DNA from: AG2 sp036493735
GTDB taxonomy: Bacteria; Gemmatimonadota; Gemmatimonadetes; Gemmatimonadales; Gemmatimonadaceae
Length of the DNA stretch: 64,000 bases
Direction of reading: 5' to 3'
Assembly (NCBI GenBank): GCA_036493735.1
Contig: DASXPH010000142.1
Coordinates: 43,691-107,690 of the forward strand
Shown here: in pieces, positions 15,757 to 24,606 of the stretch
Numbering within the stretch: the stretch's first letter is position 1
How the letters are laid out: every line of letters begins with the position of its first letter
The notes under the pieces: model-generated
What the model saw: the letters and a program-made list of their open reading frames with translations, nothing else
What the model was told of the DNA's origin: nothing
Databases searched by the model: none
Position numbers and translations under genes: made by a program

Positions 15757-17406
15757 CTAGCCTCTCCCCTGCCGCTTCGGTCGCGGCGACGATTCGCCAC
15801 ACTCCGCCAGCACCTGGCGCGGCGTAGCAGCCATGGGGTACAAATCCCGCGCCGAGCGGGCGGCGGCGCGGGCGCGGTCGCAGCGCCCGTTGTTGAGATA
15901 GCTCTCGGCCAGCCTCAGGTGGATCCGATAGCTGCCTGGGTCGAACAGGGAGGCGCGCTCGAGTGCTGATTGACGCGAGCTCGCCGTCACCGTTGCCATC
16001 GCCGCGATCTGGAGCGCGCTGCGGCCAATGGCAATCACGCCGAGCGCGAACACCACGACTGGCGCCCACTGTCGCACGCCGGTCGTCAACGACAGCCGCG
16101 ATGCGGACGCCGCCACGGGCTCGGCGTAGACGCCGAGAAGGACCCACACGAAGAGCGTTGGCGGGGCGAGCAGGAGCACCGCGTCAAACGCGCCGACGAC
16201 GAGCGTCACGATCACCGTCGACGCGAGTGCGAACGCGCCCAGCACGGACTCGCTTCCGCGCGCAACGCGTGCATGCCAGACAGCGAGTGCGAGAAACGCG
16301 ACGAAGGTCAACGCGAGTAGTGCCGTGGCCAGCGCGCCGCGCTCGGCGGCAAAAGCGACCCAATCACTGCTCGGCCAGGGATTCGACGTCATTCCATCGT
16401 CCGCGCTCGAGATCGACGCATCGTTGCGCGACGCATAACGAGGATACGCGACGGACCAGTTGCCCGGACCCACGCCGAGGAGTGGATGGGAGACGGTCAT
16501 GCGCAGCGAGTTCGTGTACTGCACGAGTCGCCCGCGGCCGCTTCCTTCCTGATAGTTCACCATCCCGCGCACCGACTCGAGATAGGGCGAGTCGCTCTTC
16601 CACTCCAGGGTGTTCGGCAACGCTAGCGCGAGCACCGCGCCGATGATTGTCACGACGGCGAGCACGACGAATCGGCGCGACGTCTCGCGGCCGCTCCATC
16701 GATCGCGAGAGAGCCAGGCGGCAATCGCCACCGGGACGCCCGCCGCGAGCAACGCCAGCCATGCGGCGCGGCTGCGTGACAGGACCTCGGCGGCGGCGAT
16801 GATGCCGAGCAGAATAGAGGCGTAGAAGGTCCCGATGGCCCGGCGCGTCGTCAGGCCGCAGTAGACGACAGTCGGCGCAACGATCGCACCCAGGTGCGCC
16901 ATGAAGTTGCGATTGCCGAAGGTGCCCCCCGGCGAACGGTTGAGGCTGAAGTATTCGGTCGTGACGCCATACGCCTGCAACAGCGACGTCACCGCGCCAA
17001 CCGCGCCGGCGGTGGCGAGCATCCAGAGCAGCGGGCGACCGAGACCGTCGCGTCGCAGGACGCGGCCAACCCAGAAGAGCGCCGCACCCGAAAACGAGAT
17101 CGCGAGAGCGCGCGTCGACAACCATCTATTCTCGGCGAGTACGGCAGAGACGGTACTGACCGCGAGATAGGCGATGAGCAACCAGTCGACGCGAGCGAGC
17201 GAGAGGCGGCCGCGCGGGATGAGACAGCACAGCGCCGCACCGGCCGCGGCAATGTACAGGGCGAGCTCCTTGGGAACGAAGTAGCGATCGAGGTCGAACG
17301 CCTTGAAGGGCAGCGCGGCGAGCACGACGGCGAGCGCGCCCGCCTGCACCAGGAGCAGCGCCACGCGGTCGGCGCGTGGAGGCGAGATAGAGGAGTTCGG
17401 CGGCAT
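15757..17406 (-). CDS. O-antigen ligase/polymerase-like membrane protein with TPR tail
   Basis: Inner-membrane glycan ligase or polymerase family (Wzy/WaaL type). The 549-residue protein has about 12 hydrophobic segments. The large periplasmic loop (about residues 285-345) carries the pattern GSGRGRLVQYTNSLRMTVSH with PLLGVGPGNWSVAYPRYASR, like the conserved R...H-G-G-NW region of the family. The last ~80 residues are soluble and TPR-like (RQSALERASLFDPGSYRIHL, CDRARAAARSARDLYP). ATG 17406. There is no glycan gene cluster nearby, so the substrate is unknown. Confidence 0.87.
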   Translation of the reverse strand: MPPNSSISPPRADRVALLLVQAGALAVVLAALPFKAFDLDRYFVPKELALYIAAAGAALCCLIPRGRLSLARVDWLLIAYLAVSTVSAVLAENRWLSTRALAISFSGAALFWVGRVLRRDGLGRPLLWMLATAGAVGAVTSLLQAYGVTTEYFSLNRSPGGTFGNRNFMAHLGAIVAPTVVYCGLTTRRAIGTFYASILLGIIAAAEVLSRSRAAWLALLAAGVPVAIAAWLSRDRWSGRETSRRFVVLAVVTIIGAVLALALPNTLEWKSDSPYLESVRGMVNYQEGSGRGRLVQYTNSLRMTVSHPLLGVGPGNWSVAYPRYASRNDASISSADDGMTSNPWPSSDWVAFAAERGALATALLALTFVAFLALAVWHARVARGSESVLGAFALASTVIVTLVVGAFDAVLLLAPPTLFVWVLLGVYAEPVAASASRLSLTTGVRQWAPVVVFALGVIAIGRSALQIAAMATVTASSRQSALERASLFDPGSYRIHLRLAESYLNNGRCDRARAAARSARDLYPMAATPRQVLAECGESSPRPKRQGRG

Positions 17407-17518
17407 GCAGGTGGAGAAACAAAGACATGCCAGTGAAAGGCGCCAGCTTTTCGAGCAGGGTTCTTGGTGGCGGCGCCTGCCCAGCCGAGAGCGGTCGGCG
17501 CCTCAGCTGGGCTGGGGT

Positions 17519-17890
17519 TCAGACCGCTGTCTGGGCTGCCTCCCCCCTCGTCCGTTCGTATGCGTCCCGAACCGCGTCGTGGACCTCGGCCCAGGAGCAA
17601 TTCGATTCGCCCCGAGCCTGCTCCCACCCCCGCTCCAGATCCTGATCGATCTCCTCGTCCCAAGCGCGACCACCGTACGTGAACGCTGCTTCGTGGCCGT
17701 ACTTGTAGGCTGGCTGGTAGTACTCGTAGGCACGGTCGGCCTGGGTGTACGGTTTTCCGCCGTAGTTGTCTCGCCAGTAGAGATCCTGGTCGCCCCAGTT
17801 GACCGTGCGTACGCGTCCGGTGGTGCCCGCGTCGACGCCGGGATTGCCCGCGGCTATGTCGGCCGCGCTGCGCTTGTCGAAGTCAGCCAT
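17519..17890 (-). CDS. Conserved hydrophilic protein, unknown
   Basis: A 123-residue soluble protein, Tyr/Asp/Gly-rich in the middle (YWRDNYGGKPYTQADRAYEY, YQPAYKYGHEAAFTYGGRAW) with an amphipathic acidic C-terminal helix (WAEVHDAVRDAYERTR). ATG 17890 has a good ribosome-binding site (GGAGCGATGAC). The YxPAYxYG pattern resembles uncharacterised stress-associated proteins that I cannot name. Confidence 0.75.
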   Translation of the reverse strand: MADFDKRSAADIAAGNPGVDAGTTGRVRTVNWGDQDLYWRDNYGGKPYTQADRAYEYYQPAYKYGHEAAFTYGGRAWDEEIDQDLERGWEQARGESNCSWAEVHDAVRDAYERTRGEAAQTAV

Positions 17891-17996
17891 GTCATCGCTC
17901 CGTGGATTGCTCTGGCTGGCGTCGGTGCAAAGCCCGAGCCTGTCGCGGTCTCGACGGGAACCTATCTTTCCCCCTCCCCTTCTCTTCGTACCGTAT

Positions 17997-18458
17997 ATGA
18001 ATCGTCGCGATTGGCTTCAGCTCACCGTCGGCGGCGTGGCCAGCACGCTGCTGACAAGCCGCGCTTTCGCCGCGCCGCACGCGACGCACCTCACGGTGTA
18101 CAAAAGTGCCACCTGTGGCTGCTGCGCGAACTGGGTGGACTACATGAAGCGAAGTGGCTTCGAGGTCGACGCACACGACGTCGGCGACGACATGCTGAAC
18201 CAGGTGAAGGCGACGGCCGGCGTTCCGGCTGCCCTTCGTAGCTGTCACGTCGCGCTCGCCGGGGGCTACGCCTTCGAGGGGCATGTACCGGCTGATCTCG
18301 TGAAGAAGGTGCTCGCCGAGAAGCCGAAAGCGCTCGGCCTCGCCGTGCCGGGCATGCCCGCGGGCTCGCCAGGGATGGAGATGGGTGGCCGGAAGGATCC
18401 CTACGACGTCATGGCCTTCGACCGATCTGGGAAGAGTTGGGTCTTCGCGAAGAGATGA
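17997..18458 (+). CDS. DUF411 family metal-binding protein
   Basis: A 153-residue exported protein. The start MNRRDWLQLTVGGVASTLLT is a twin-arginine-like leader. The mature part opens with VYKSATCGCCANWVDYMK, the CxCC cluster (Cys40, Cys42, Cys43) of DUF411 proteins, and continues with ALRSCHVALAGGYAFEGHVP. The C-terminus adds Met-rich PGMPAGSPGMEMGG. The Cys and Met pattern suggests copper or another soft metal. No metal-resistance operon is adjacent. Confidence 0.9.
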   Translation: MNRRDWLQLTVGGVASTLLTSRAFAAPHATHLTVYKSATCGCCANWVDYMKRSGFEVDAHDVGDDMLNQVKATAGVPAALRSCHVALAGGYAFEGHVPADLVKKVLAEKPKALGLAVPGMPAGSPGMEMGGRKDPYDVMAFDRSGKSWVFAKR

Positions 18459-18652
18459 GAAAGGCGGGCCGAAGAGAGCGTTAGACAGGGCGCGATCTTC
18501 CCATCCTCCCCGGGGTATCTGGTTTACACAACCTTATCAGGCGCGCCGTTTGCTGCGGTCGCGTTCGATGCTTGCTTTCGCCCGTGCCTGTCGCGCACCA
18601 CCGGCGGCACGCACGGACTTGTTATTTAGTACTCACTCAACACGTACCTTCA

Positions 18653-20659
18653 ATGCCATTTCTGTCACGAGCTCACGTCGCGGGCGCGCTGATCACCGCG
18701 GTCATCGCGGCCACGTCGGCGAGGGCGCAGGCCGCGTCCGGCACACGCGCCGCGCCGCCGCGGCCCTCTTTCGATAGCACCGGCGTCGGCGACACTTCGA
18801 TGTTCGCGCCGCTCAACCTGCCGCCTGGAAACACGTACCGGAGCGGCTCCGGCGCGCCCGGTCCCAAGTACTGGCAGCAGCGGGCCGACTACGACCTCAA
18901 AGCCACCCTCGACACCGCCACGAAATCGCTGCGTGGCGAGATGACGATCCGCTACACGAACAACTCGCCGGACACTCTTCATTTCTTGTGGTTCCAGGTC
19001 GAGCAGAACGCCTTTAAAGCCAACTCGCTGAATTCGTACGTCTTTCCTGCCGAATCACGTTTTGGCGCGCGCAACTTCGAGGGCGGCGACGTCATCGATC
19101 GATTCGAAGAAGTGACGGCAGGCGGCAAGGGTGCGGCTCGCGCGCTGAAGCTGCGCAACGAAGGCACGGTCATGAAGGCGGATCTGGCCGAGGCCCTCGC
19201 GCCGGGAGCCACGGCGACGATCACTGCCGTGTGGCATTTCAATATCCCCGAACATGGCGCTGACCGCATGGGACGGGACGGCGCGCTGTACGAGCTCGCG
19301 CAGTGGTATCCGCGCGTGAACGTCTACGACGACGTGCGCGGCTGGAACACGGAGCCGTACCTCGGCCAGGGCGAGTTCTATCTCGAATATGGCAACTTCA
19401 ACCTCGAAGTGACCGTTCCCGCCGGCTACATCGTGGCGGCGACGGGCACGCTCCAGAATCCGCACGACGTGCTCACGCCGGCAGAAATCTCCCGTCTTGC
19501 GCAGGCGTCGAAATCGGAGACGCCGGTGCACATCGTCACCCAGCAGGACCTAACGAGTGGCTCGGCGCGTTCGCGGAAGACCGGCACGATGACGTGGCAC
19601 TTCACGGCGAAGAACGTGCGTGACGTGGTGTTCGCGGCGTCGCCGGATTATTTGTGGGATGCGTCGAGCTACAAAGGATCGCTGGCTCAGGCCTTCTATC
19701 GGCCGAGCGCCGTCGATCCATGGAAGGACGCGGCGGACATGTCGCGCATGTCGATCCAGGAGTACTCGGAACGCTGGTTCCCGTATCCCTATCCGCAGAT
19801 CACCGCGGTCGAAGGCCCCATCAGCGGCATGGAATACCCGATGGTCGCGATGGAGGCGAAGAGCTCCGACAAGTACGACCTGTACAACGTCGTGACGCAC
19901 GAGATCGGACACATGTGGTTCCCGATGATCGTCGGCTCCAACGAGCGCATGCACATGTGGCAAGACGAGGGTTTCAACACCTTCATCAATACCTTCTCCG
20001 AAGCGCGCCGATATCCCGAGAAGGGCGATCAGATGGCGCGGGCCGGGCAGGAGCGCGATCTCGTGACACAGTACATGCAGCACAACGTGGACGAGCCGCT
20101 GGAGATCAACCCCGACCGCATCAACCCGCAGTTGTTGGGCGAGAATGCGTACGTGAAGACGAGCGTCGCACTGCAGCAGCTGCGACAAGAAATTCTTGGC
20201 CCCGAGGCGTTCGACGACGCGTTCAGAACTTATGTCCAGCGCTGGGCGTTCAGGCATCCGACGCCAGTGGACTTCTTCCGCACGATGGAAGACGTGAGTG
20301 GGAGACGGCTCGATTGGTACTTCCGCGAGTGGTTCCTCGAGAATCCACACTTCGATCAGGCGATCGACTCGGTCGTCACGCAGCAGAAGGGCGACACGCT
20401 GATGGTCGGGGTGCTCTACGGCAATCATGCGCGGGGCGTGGAGCCGATCCGTGCTCGCTTCACCTTCGCCGACGGGTCGACGCAGGACTTCAACTATCCG
20501 GCGGAAGTGTGGAGCACGAACACGCGCTGGTACGCCCGCGAGTACGCGTTCGGGGGCAAGAAGCTTTCGAAGATCGAGCTCGATCCGGAGCACCGTCTCG
20601 TGGACGTCGACCGGTCGAACAATGTGTGGCCCGGGTCGGCGGCGAAAGCGACGCCTTAG
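18653..20659 (+). CDS. Secreted M1 family metallopeptidase
   Basis: Zinc aminopeptidase-type enzyme, 668 residues, with a signal peptide ending ATSARAQA. Zinc ligands are His416, Glu417 and His420 in HEIGHMWF, and Glu439 (WQDEGFNTF), matching HExxHx18E. The exopeptidase motif is GMEYPMVAME rather than GAMEN. It starts at ATG 18653, giving the signal peptide, not the longer upstream frame. A Pro-rich region (APPRPSF) follows the signal. Expected in the periplasm or outside the cell. A terminator cassette follows. Confidence 0.94.
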   Translation: MPFLSRAHVAGALITAVIAATSARAQAASGTRAAPPRPSFDSTGVGDTSMFAPLNLPPGNTYRSGSGAPGPKYWQQRADYDLKATLDTATKSLRGEMTIRYTNNSPDTLHFLWFQVEQNAFKANSLNSYVFPAESRFGARNFEGGDVIDRFEEVTAGGKGAARALKLRNEGTVMKADLAEALAPGATATITAVWHFNIPEHGADRMGRDGALYELAQWYPRVNVYDDVRGWNTEPYLGQGEFYLEYGNFNLEVTVPAGYIVAATGTLQNPHDVLTPAEISRLAQASKSETPVHIVTQQDLTSGSARSRKTGTMTWHFTAKNVRDVVFAASPDYLWDASSYKGSLAQAFYRPSAVDPWKDAADMSRMSIQEYSERWFPYPYPQITAVEGPISGMEYPMVAMEAKSSDKYDLYNVVTHEIGHMWFPMIVGSNERMHMWQDEGFNTFINTFSEARRYPEKGDQMARAGQERDLVTQYMQHNVDEPLEINPDRINPQLLGENAYVKTSVALQQLRQEILGPEAFDDAFRTYVQRWAFRHPTPVDFFRTMEDVSGRRLDWYFREWFLENPHFDQAIDSVVTQQKGDTLMVGVLYGNHARGVEPIRARFTFADGSTQDFNYPAEVWSTNTRWYAREYAFGGKKLSKIELDPEHRLVDVDRSNNVWPGSAAKATP

Positions 20660-20689
20660 TCGGTGATCGGTGATCAGTAGGTTCGGACG

Positions 20690-20712
20690 GCCGGCGAGCT
20701 TCCCTCGCCGGC
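20690..20712. terminator. Bidirectional terminator within GGTGATC-type arms
   Basis: Stem GCCGGCGAG / CTCGCCGGC with loop CTTCC, followed by TTCCTTTTT. Outside are CGGTGATCGGTGATCAG (20661-20677) and an inverse-type run with CACCGACCGCCAGTCACCG (from about 20725). It lies between the convergent M1 peptidase (stop 20659) and the CotH-like gene (stop 20743). Confidence 0.9.
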
Positions 20713-20742
20713 TTCCTTTTTCCACCCTTCACCGACCGCCAG

Positions 20743-21834
20743 TCACCGACCACCGCCGAGGCATCGGTCCTCGATCTCGTGCTTCGCTACCCGGGGATCG
20801 TTGATCGTCTTGTAGAAGTCGTCGAAGTATTCGAGCGTCTCCTTCACGCGATCACCCTTGATGAGCTGGCCTAACGAGTCTCGATAGAGTGCATAGATGG
20901 AGTCGCGCTTGGCGTTGAACAGCGCGTATGCCGGCGGGTAGCTCTCGAGCGGCACGCAGTAGCCGCGATAGAGACGGTCGCGCACGCGATGGATCGGAAG
21001 TCGCGGATCGACCGTGGCGTAGCGAGTATTCACCGCGCCCGAGAAATCGAAGTCGTAAGCGACCGGCACGTAGCCCAGCTGCGTGTCGATGACCTCGACG
21101 TTGTGCAGCCCGTTTACCGACCAGTCGGTGTTGCCGATGAAGTACTGGAAGAGGGCGAACAGGGCATCGGCATTCGGCTCGAGGTCGGAGGGCCCGGCGC
21201 CCTTCTGCTTCACGAGCACACCGCCAACCCGATACGCGACCGCCGCCGGCTCCTCCTCGAGGAACGCCCAGCGCCGCGCGATGACCTTGCCGCTGCCGCT
21301 GTCGGCGTACGTGACACGCGCGAGCCGAACACGGTTGCTGTACTGCGTGAGCAAGTTATAAATGCGATAGAGCTGGAACTCCTGCAGGATGTACTGCTCG
21401 TACTCATCATTGTCGCGGCAGTGCATCACGAGCTTCGGTTTGTCCAGCTTCGCGAACTCGGTTTGCTTCACCGTGCTCTTCACGAAGTCGAGCCGGAGGG
21501 GCGGCAGGTCGCACTGATTCAGTCGCCAGATGCCGCGCGTCCTCACCTTGAGTGGCAGCTCGATGTTTCCTTCGGCCGAGTCGGCGACGGTGAGGGAGGC
21601 CCATCGCCAGGGCGCGTCCTCCTTCCGGTCGTGACGCAGCCGGTCGAAGTTCGCTGTCAGCGTGAAAGCGACCGGCGTTTCGCCGGTGAAGATCTTCGCC
21701 GCTTCGTGGGGGGCAAGCTCGACCTGCGCGGGCAACTCTTTGTCCTTTTTCTTGCCCTGTTGCTTGGTCTGCGCGGACAGAGTCGCGGTCAACGCGAAGC
21801 TGGCGGTGAGTACGACGAAAGAGTAGCGCAACAT
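20743..21834 (-). CDS. Secreted protein, possibly CotH-kinase-like
   Basis: A 363-residue protein starting at ATG 21834 with signal MLRYSFVVLTASFALTATLSAQ and a Lys-rich stretch. Features suggesting the CotH atypical-kinase fold are RTRGIWRLNQCDLPPLRLDF, a helix FALFQYFIGNTDWSVNG, and YVPVAYDFDFSGAVN. These parallel the LRG/K-F, FxxxxGNTD and DxDF-type motifs of that family. Two Cys (CDLPP and MHCRD) may form a disulfide. The similarity is by eye and the function is unknown. Confidence 0.6.
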   Translation of the reverse strand: MLRYSFVVLTASFALTATLSAQTKQQGKKKDKELPAQVELAPHEAAKIFTGETPVAFTLTANFDRLRHDRKEDAPWRWASLTVADSAEGNIELPLKVRTRGIWRLNQCDLPPLRLDFVKSTVKQTEFAKLDKPKLVMHCRDNDEYEQYILQEFQLYRIYNLLTQYSNRVRLARVTYADSGSGKVIARRWAFLEEEPAAVAYRVGGVLVKQKGAGPSDLEPNADALFALFQYFIGNTDWSVNGLHNVEVIDTQLGYVPVAYDFDFSGAVNTRYATVDPRLPIHRVRDRLYRGYCVPLESYPPAYALFNAKRDSIYALYRDSLGQLIKGDRVKETLEYFDDFYKTINDPRVAKHEIEDRCLGGGR

Positions 21835-21988
21835 CTGGGACCTCACTTGCCGGACGGCGAGGCGGGCTTCGAGACGCGACAGAAAGTTCAATCGACAGCA
21901 AGCCGTCGGGCTGTCCCCCGGGCTCTCCAATAATGCCGTTTTGCGTTGGACGACGCGAGATCGTCTTCCTTGAGACGAATTGCCCCTC

Positions 21989-22729
21989 ATGCGACCCCTT
22001 CGCCGACTGCTCGCGCGCTCGCTGCTCTTTCTGTTTCTGCCACTGCTCTCGTGCGGCAATCCCACGCCGTCGCCGAAAGCGGTGACCGAGGCGTTGGGGC
22101 GCTCGCAATTCACCGATCCGAAGACCGTCGAGATTCCGCGGCGCATCGAGGCACGCACGCCAGCGTCATTTGGTGGCGGCGCGCTCGACGACAAGCAGCT
22201 CGCGACACTGGACCCAGTCGTCGCGATCCTGCACGCCAACAAGGTCGTGGAGATCCAGGATGCCTACGGTCCCGAAGGCGCAACGGGCGGTTACATGCAC
22301 GTCATCAATGTGTCGCCGTCGACCGGCAGCTCGCCCGACCTGTTCATCGAATCAGATGGTCCGGTGCAGGACGCTATGTGGGGGAAGGTCAGGAAAACGC
22401 CGGGCTGGCATGTGACGCTCGGGCGACGCGAGGTGCTGAAAGTGTGGCAGGTGATCGACTCGAGCTCACCGATGGCCGACAAGCTTTCGCCCGGCTACGT
22501 GCTCGCCAGCTTCGATTTTCATTGGATACCCACCGATATCGGGAAGCTCTTCGACCAGGGCTCCTTCGATTTCGACGACCTGTCGCGCGACCTGCAGTTG
22601 GCGACCATCAACGCCGGCGACCTGGATACCCGAGCGACCTATGCGGGCCGTGCCTGGCTCACCCGCGACAAGAACGGCGCCTGGAAGGTCACGCTCTTCG
22701 ATTGTCGCCGCTGCTCGACTCAATCATGA
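21989..22729 (+). CDS. Lipoprotein, first of three tandem paralogues
   Basis: A 246-residue lipoprotein (signal MRPLRRLLARSLLFLFLPLLSCG). It shares a common plan with the next two genes: a short N-terminal region with KTVEIPRRIEA, LATLDPVVAILHANKVVEI, a central GRREVLKVWQVID, then DFHWIPTDIGKLFD, LSRDLQLATIN, and a C-terminal RAWLTRDKNGAWKVTLFD. I do not recognise the family. ATG 21989 is preferred over the in-frame TTG at 21980. The stop overlaps the next start (ATGA). Confidence 0.8.
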   Translation: MRPLRRLLARSLLFLFLPLLSCGNPTPSPKAVTEALGRSQFTDPKTVEIPRRIEARTPASFGGGALDDKQLATLDPVVAILHANKVVEIQDAYGPEGATGGYMHVINVSPSTGSSPDLFIESDGPVQDAMWGKVRKTPGWHVTLGRREVLKVWQVIDSSSPMADKLSPGYVLASFDFHWIPTDIGKLFDQGSFDFDDLSRDLQLATINAGDLDTRATYAGRAWLTRDKNGAWKVTLFDCRRCSTQS

Positions 22730-23781
22730 TGCTGAAAGCTTCGCGATGGTCTCTGGTCCTTGACGGGTGCTCGGTAGCGGCCCGCTCGCTCGGGATGACG
22801 GGCGTGGCTGTCACGCCCATCCTCGTCCTTGCTCTCGCTGCCTGCAGCCGCGCACCGCTGGCGAACGACAAAGCCGCCGCCGTGCTTCAGAGCGCGGCGG
22901 AGTTCAAGGCCGGCAAGGTTGTCTACCTGCCGCGAGTGCTCGCCATTCCCGCGGAGGGCATCGGGAGCAGTGCCGCGAGCCGCGAGGGGGAGGCGCTCAA
23001 CATCATTCAGATCGCCTCCGTGGACCCGGTCGTTGCCGTGTTGCGCGCGCGCGGTCGCGTCGGCATCGAGGACTTCGTGAGCGCGGTGGAGGGCTCCATT
23101 GTCATTCCAGTCCCGAAGACCGACAGCGCATCCGACACGACCGCGGCGAAGAGGGACACGACCCCAAAAACGGCACTCGACTCCGCGCGTGTCGCGCGGA
23201 TCGTCGATTCGATCCTGAAGGCTGGCGGCGATACCGCGAAGCCGAAGCCAAAGCCGAAGCCGATCAGTCTGAACGAGACGCATACGAGTCCGCCGCCGGT
23301 GCCGCCCCTCGCGCAAGCCTGGGTGCACACGCTGCGCATGACGCCTCGCCCGGAGCTCCAGACCAGCGAGCTGACGCCAGACGACGGGGACGATAATCCC
23401 GAGTCGCCGCGCGTCACGTATCCCACGAAGCCGGTCGCCCGCACTCCTGGCTGGGTGTTACTGGTCGCCACGCACGAGTTCATGCGCGTTCTCGGGGTGG
23501 CAGCATACACGCCGTCGCGCACCGAAGCGCCGGGCGAGGCCCGCGTCGACTTTCTCTGGCGCTGGCATCCGACGAAGCCCGGCGCGCTGTTCGACACCGA
23601 GAGCGCGGAGTTCCAGTCGCTCCCTGGGGAAGTGCAGCAGGCCGCGCTCAACGGCACCGTCACGCTCGACGCGACGACCATTCACTGGGCACGCGCGACG
23701 CTCGCGCGCGACGGCGCCGCGTGGAAGGTCACGAGCGTCAACTGGGCCTACGGCGACGACAAACCACACGATCGCTGGTAG
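22726..23781 (+). CDS. Lipoprotein, second of three tandem paralogues
   Basis: A 351-residue protein with two adjacent ATGs at 22726/22729 overlapping the previous stop. A long signal region ends in LALAACSRAP (Cys ~40). The core matches its neighbours: KVVYLPRVLAIP, IASVDPVVAVLRARGRVGI, THEFMRVLGVAAY, DFLWRWHPTKPGALFD, LPGEVQQAALNG and RATLARDGAAWKVTSVNWAYG. An insertion of ~100 residues contains AKPKPKPKP and Pro-rich segments, probably a flexible linker. Part of the signal sequence (LGMTGVAV) lies over a short HPERSEG-like repeat remnant. Confidence 0.8.
   Translation: MMLKASRWSLVLDGCSVAARSLGMTGVAVTPILVLALAACSRAPLANDKAAAVLQSAAEFKAGKVVYLPRVLAIPAEGIGSSAASREGEALNIIQIASVDPVVAVLRARGRVGIEDFVSAVEGSIVIPVPKTDSASDTTAAKRDTTPKTALDSARVARIVDSILKAGGDTAKPKPKPKPISLNETHTSPPPVPPLAQAWVHTLRMTPRPELQTSELTPDDGDDNPESPRVTYPTKPVARTPGWVLLVATHEFMRVLGVAAYTPSRTEAPGEARVDFLWRWHPTKPGALFDTESAEFQSLPGEVQQAALNGTVTLDATTIHWARATLARDGAAWKVTSVNWAYGDDKPHDRW
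22786..22799. repeat. HPERSEG-like repeat remnant
   Basis: TCGCTCGGGATGAC is identical to the core of the intergenic copy at 5720-5756. It lies inside the signal-peptide coding part of the second paralogous lipoprotein. Only about 14 bases are identical, so this copy is much weaker than those at 3.2, 3.9 and 5.7 kb. Confidence 0.4.
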
Positions 23782-23796
23782 CCGGAGCCTCCGCCC

Positions 23797-24606
23797 ATGC
23801 CACTGGAACGACGCGCGCCATGCCTAACGACCGCCGTCCTCGGCGGCGCCCTGCTTCTCTCCGGCTGCCTCTCGAAGCCGATCACGAACAGGGAGGCCGG
23901 ATCGATCATCAGCGCCTCGGGCGCGTTTACGCGGCCGAAGTTCGCGCACATTCCGCGGCTCCTCACCTTTCAGAGTTACTCGACGTCGGCTTACGGTCAG
24001 GAGGGACTGCTCTCGATCACCGATCTCGCCAAGGTCGACCCGACGCTCGCAATCCTGAAGCTCGAGCGGGTCGTCTCGGTGAGCGAGAGCATCTACGGAC
24101 CGGGACGCGGCGCGATGCACCAGCTCGTCGTCACTCCCTCCGGAATCGATAGCACAACGCTCATGGCTGACGAGAGCCCCCGCTCAGGCGCATTCGATCA
24201 GCAGGAGGAGCTCGACGCCCAGGAGGAGCGACGCGTGGGTGCGACGATGGTGAGCTACAATTCGTTCAAGAAGGAGATCGGCTGGCGCGTCGCGATCGGC
24301 ACGCGCGAGTTCATCCAGGTGGATCAGATCCACAATTGGCGCGACGCGAACGAGAACATTCCCGTGAACCAGCTCGCCGTCGACTTCACCTGGCACTGGA
24401 TGCCTAACGATGTGGGCGATGCGTTCGACTCCAGGAGCGCGACGTTCCACTCCTTCCCCGACGAGGTGCAGACCGCGGCCGCGAGCTGGGGCGTGCGGAT
24501 GAACACCGAGGTGCCGATGCGCAGCCGCGCCTATCTGCAGCGCGAGGGTAAGCAATGGCAGCTCGTGGTCATTCAATGGAATTACGGACGCGGCAATCCG
24601 CGTTAG
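23797..24606 (+). CDS. Lipoprotein, third of three tandem paralogues
   Basis: A 269-residue lipoprotein (signal ending LLLSGCLSKP) starting at ATG 23797 after GGAGCC. It shares with the two upstream genes KFAHIPRLLTF, LAKVDPTLAILKLERVVSV, TREFIQVDQIHNW, DFTWHWMPNDVGDAFD, DEVQTAAASWG and RAYLQREGKQWQLVVIQWNYG. An acidic Gln/Glu insertion (QQEELDAQEERR) lies in the middle. Its end overlaps the M48 peptidase gene, so the four form one transcription unit. Confidence 0.82.
   Translation: MPLERRAPCLTTAVLGGALLLSGCLSKPITNREAGSIISASGAFTRPKFAHIPRLLTFQSYSTSAYGQEGLLSITDLAKVDPTLAILKLERVVSVSESIYGPGRGAMHQLVVTPSGIDSTTLMADESPRSGAFDQQEELDAQEERRVGATMVSYNSFKKEIGWRVAIGTREFIQVDQIHNWRDANENIPVNQLAVDFTWHWMPNDVGDAFDSRSATFHSFPDEVQTAAASWGVRMNTEVPMRSRAYLQREGKQWQLVVIQWNYGRGNPR

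Noticed and set aside
19550..20725. 391-codon minus-strand ORF opposite the M1 peptidase
   Set aside because: Shadow of the peptidase gene; Arg/His/Val-rich without domains, and it runs through the terminator.
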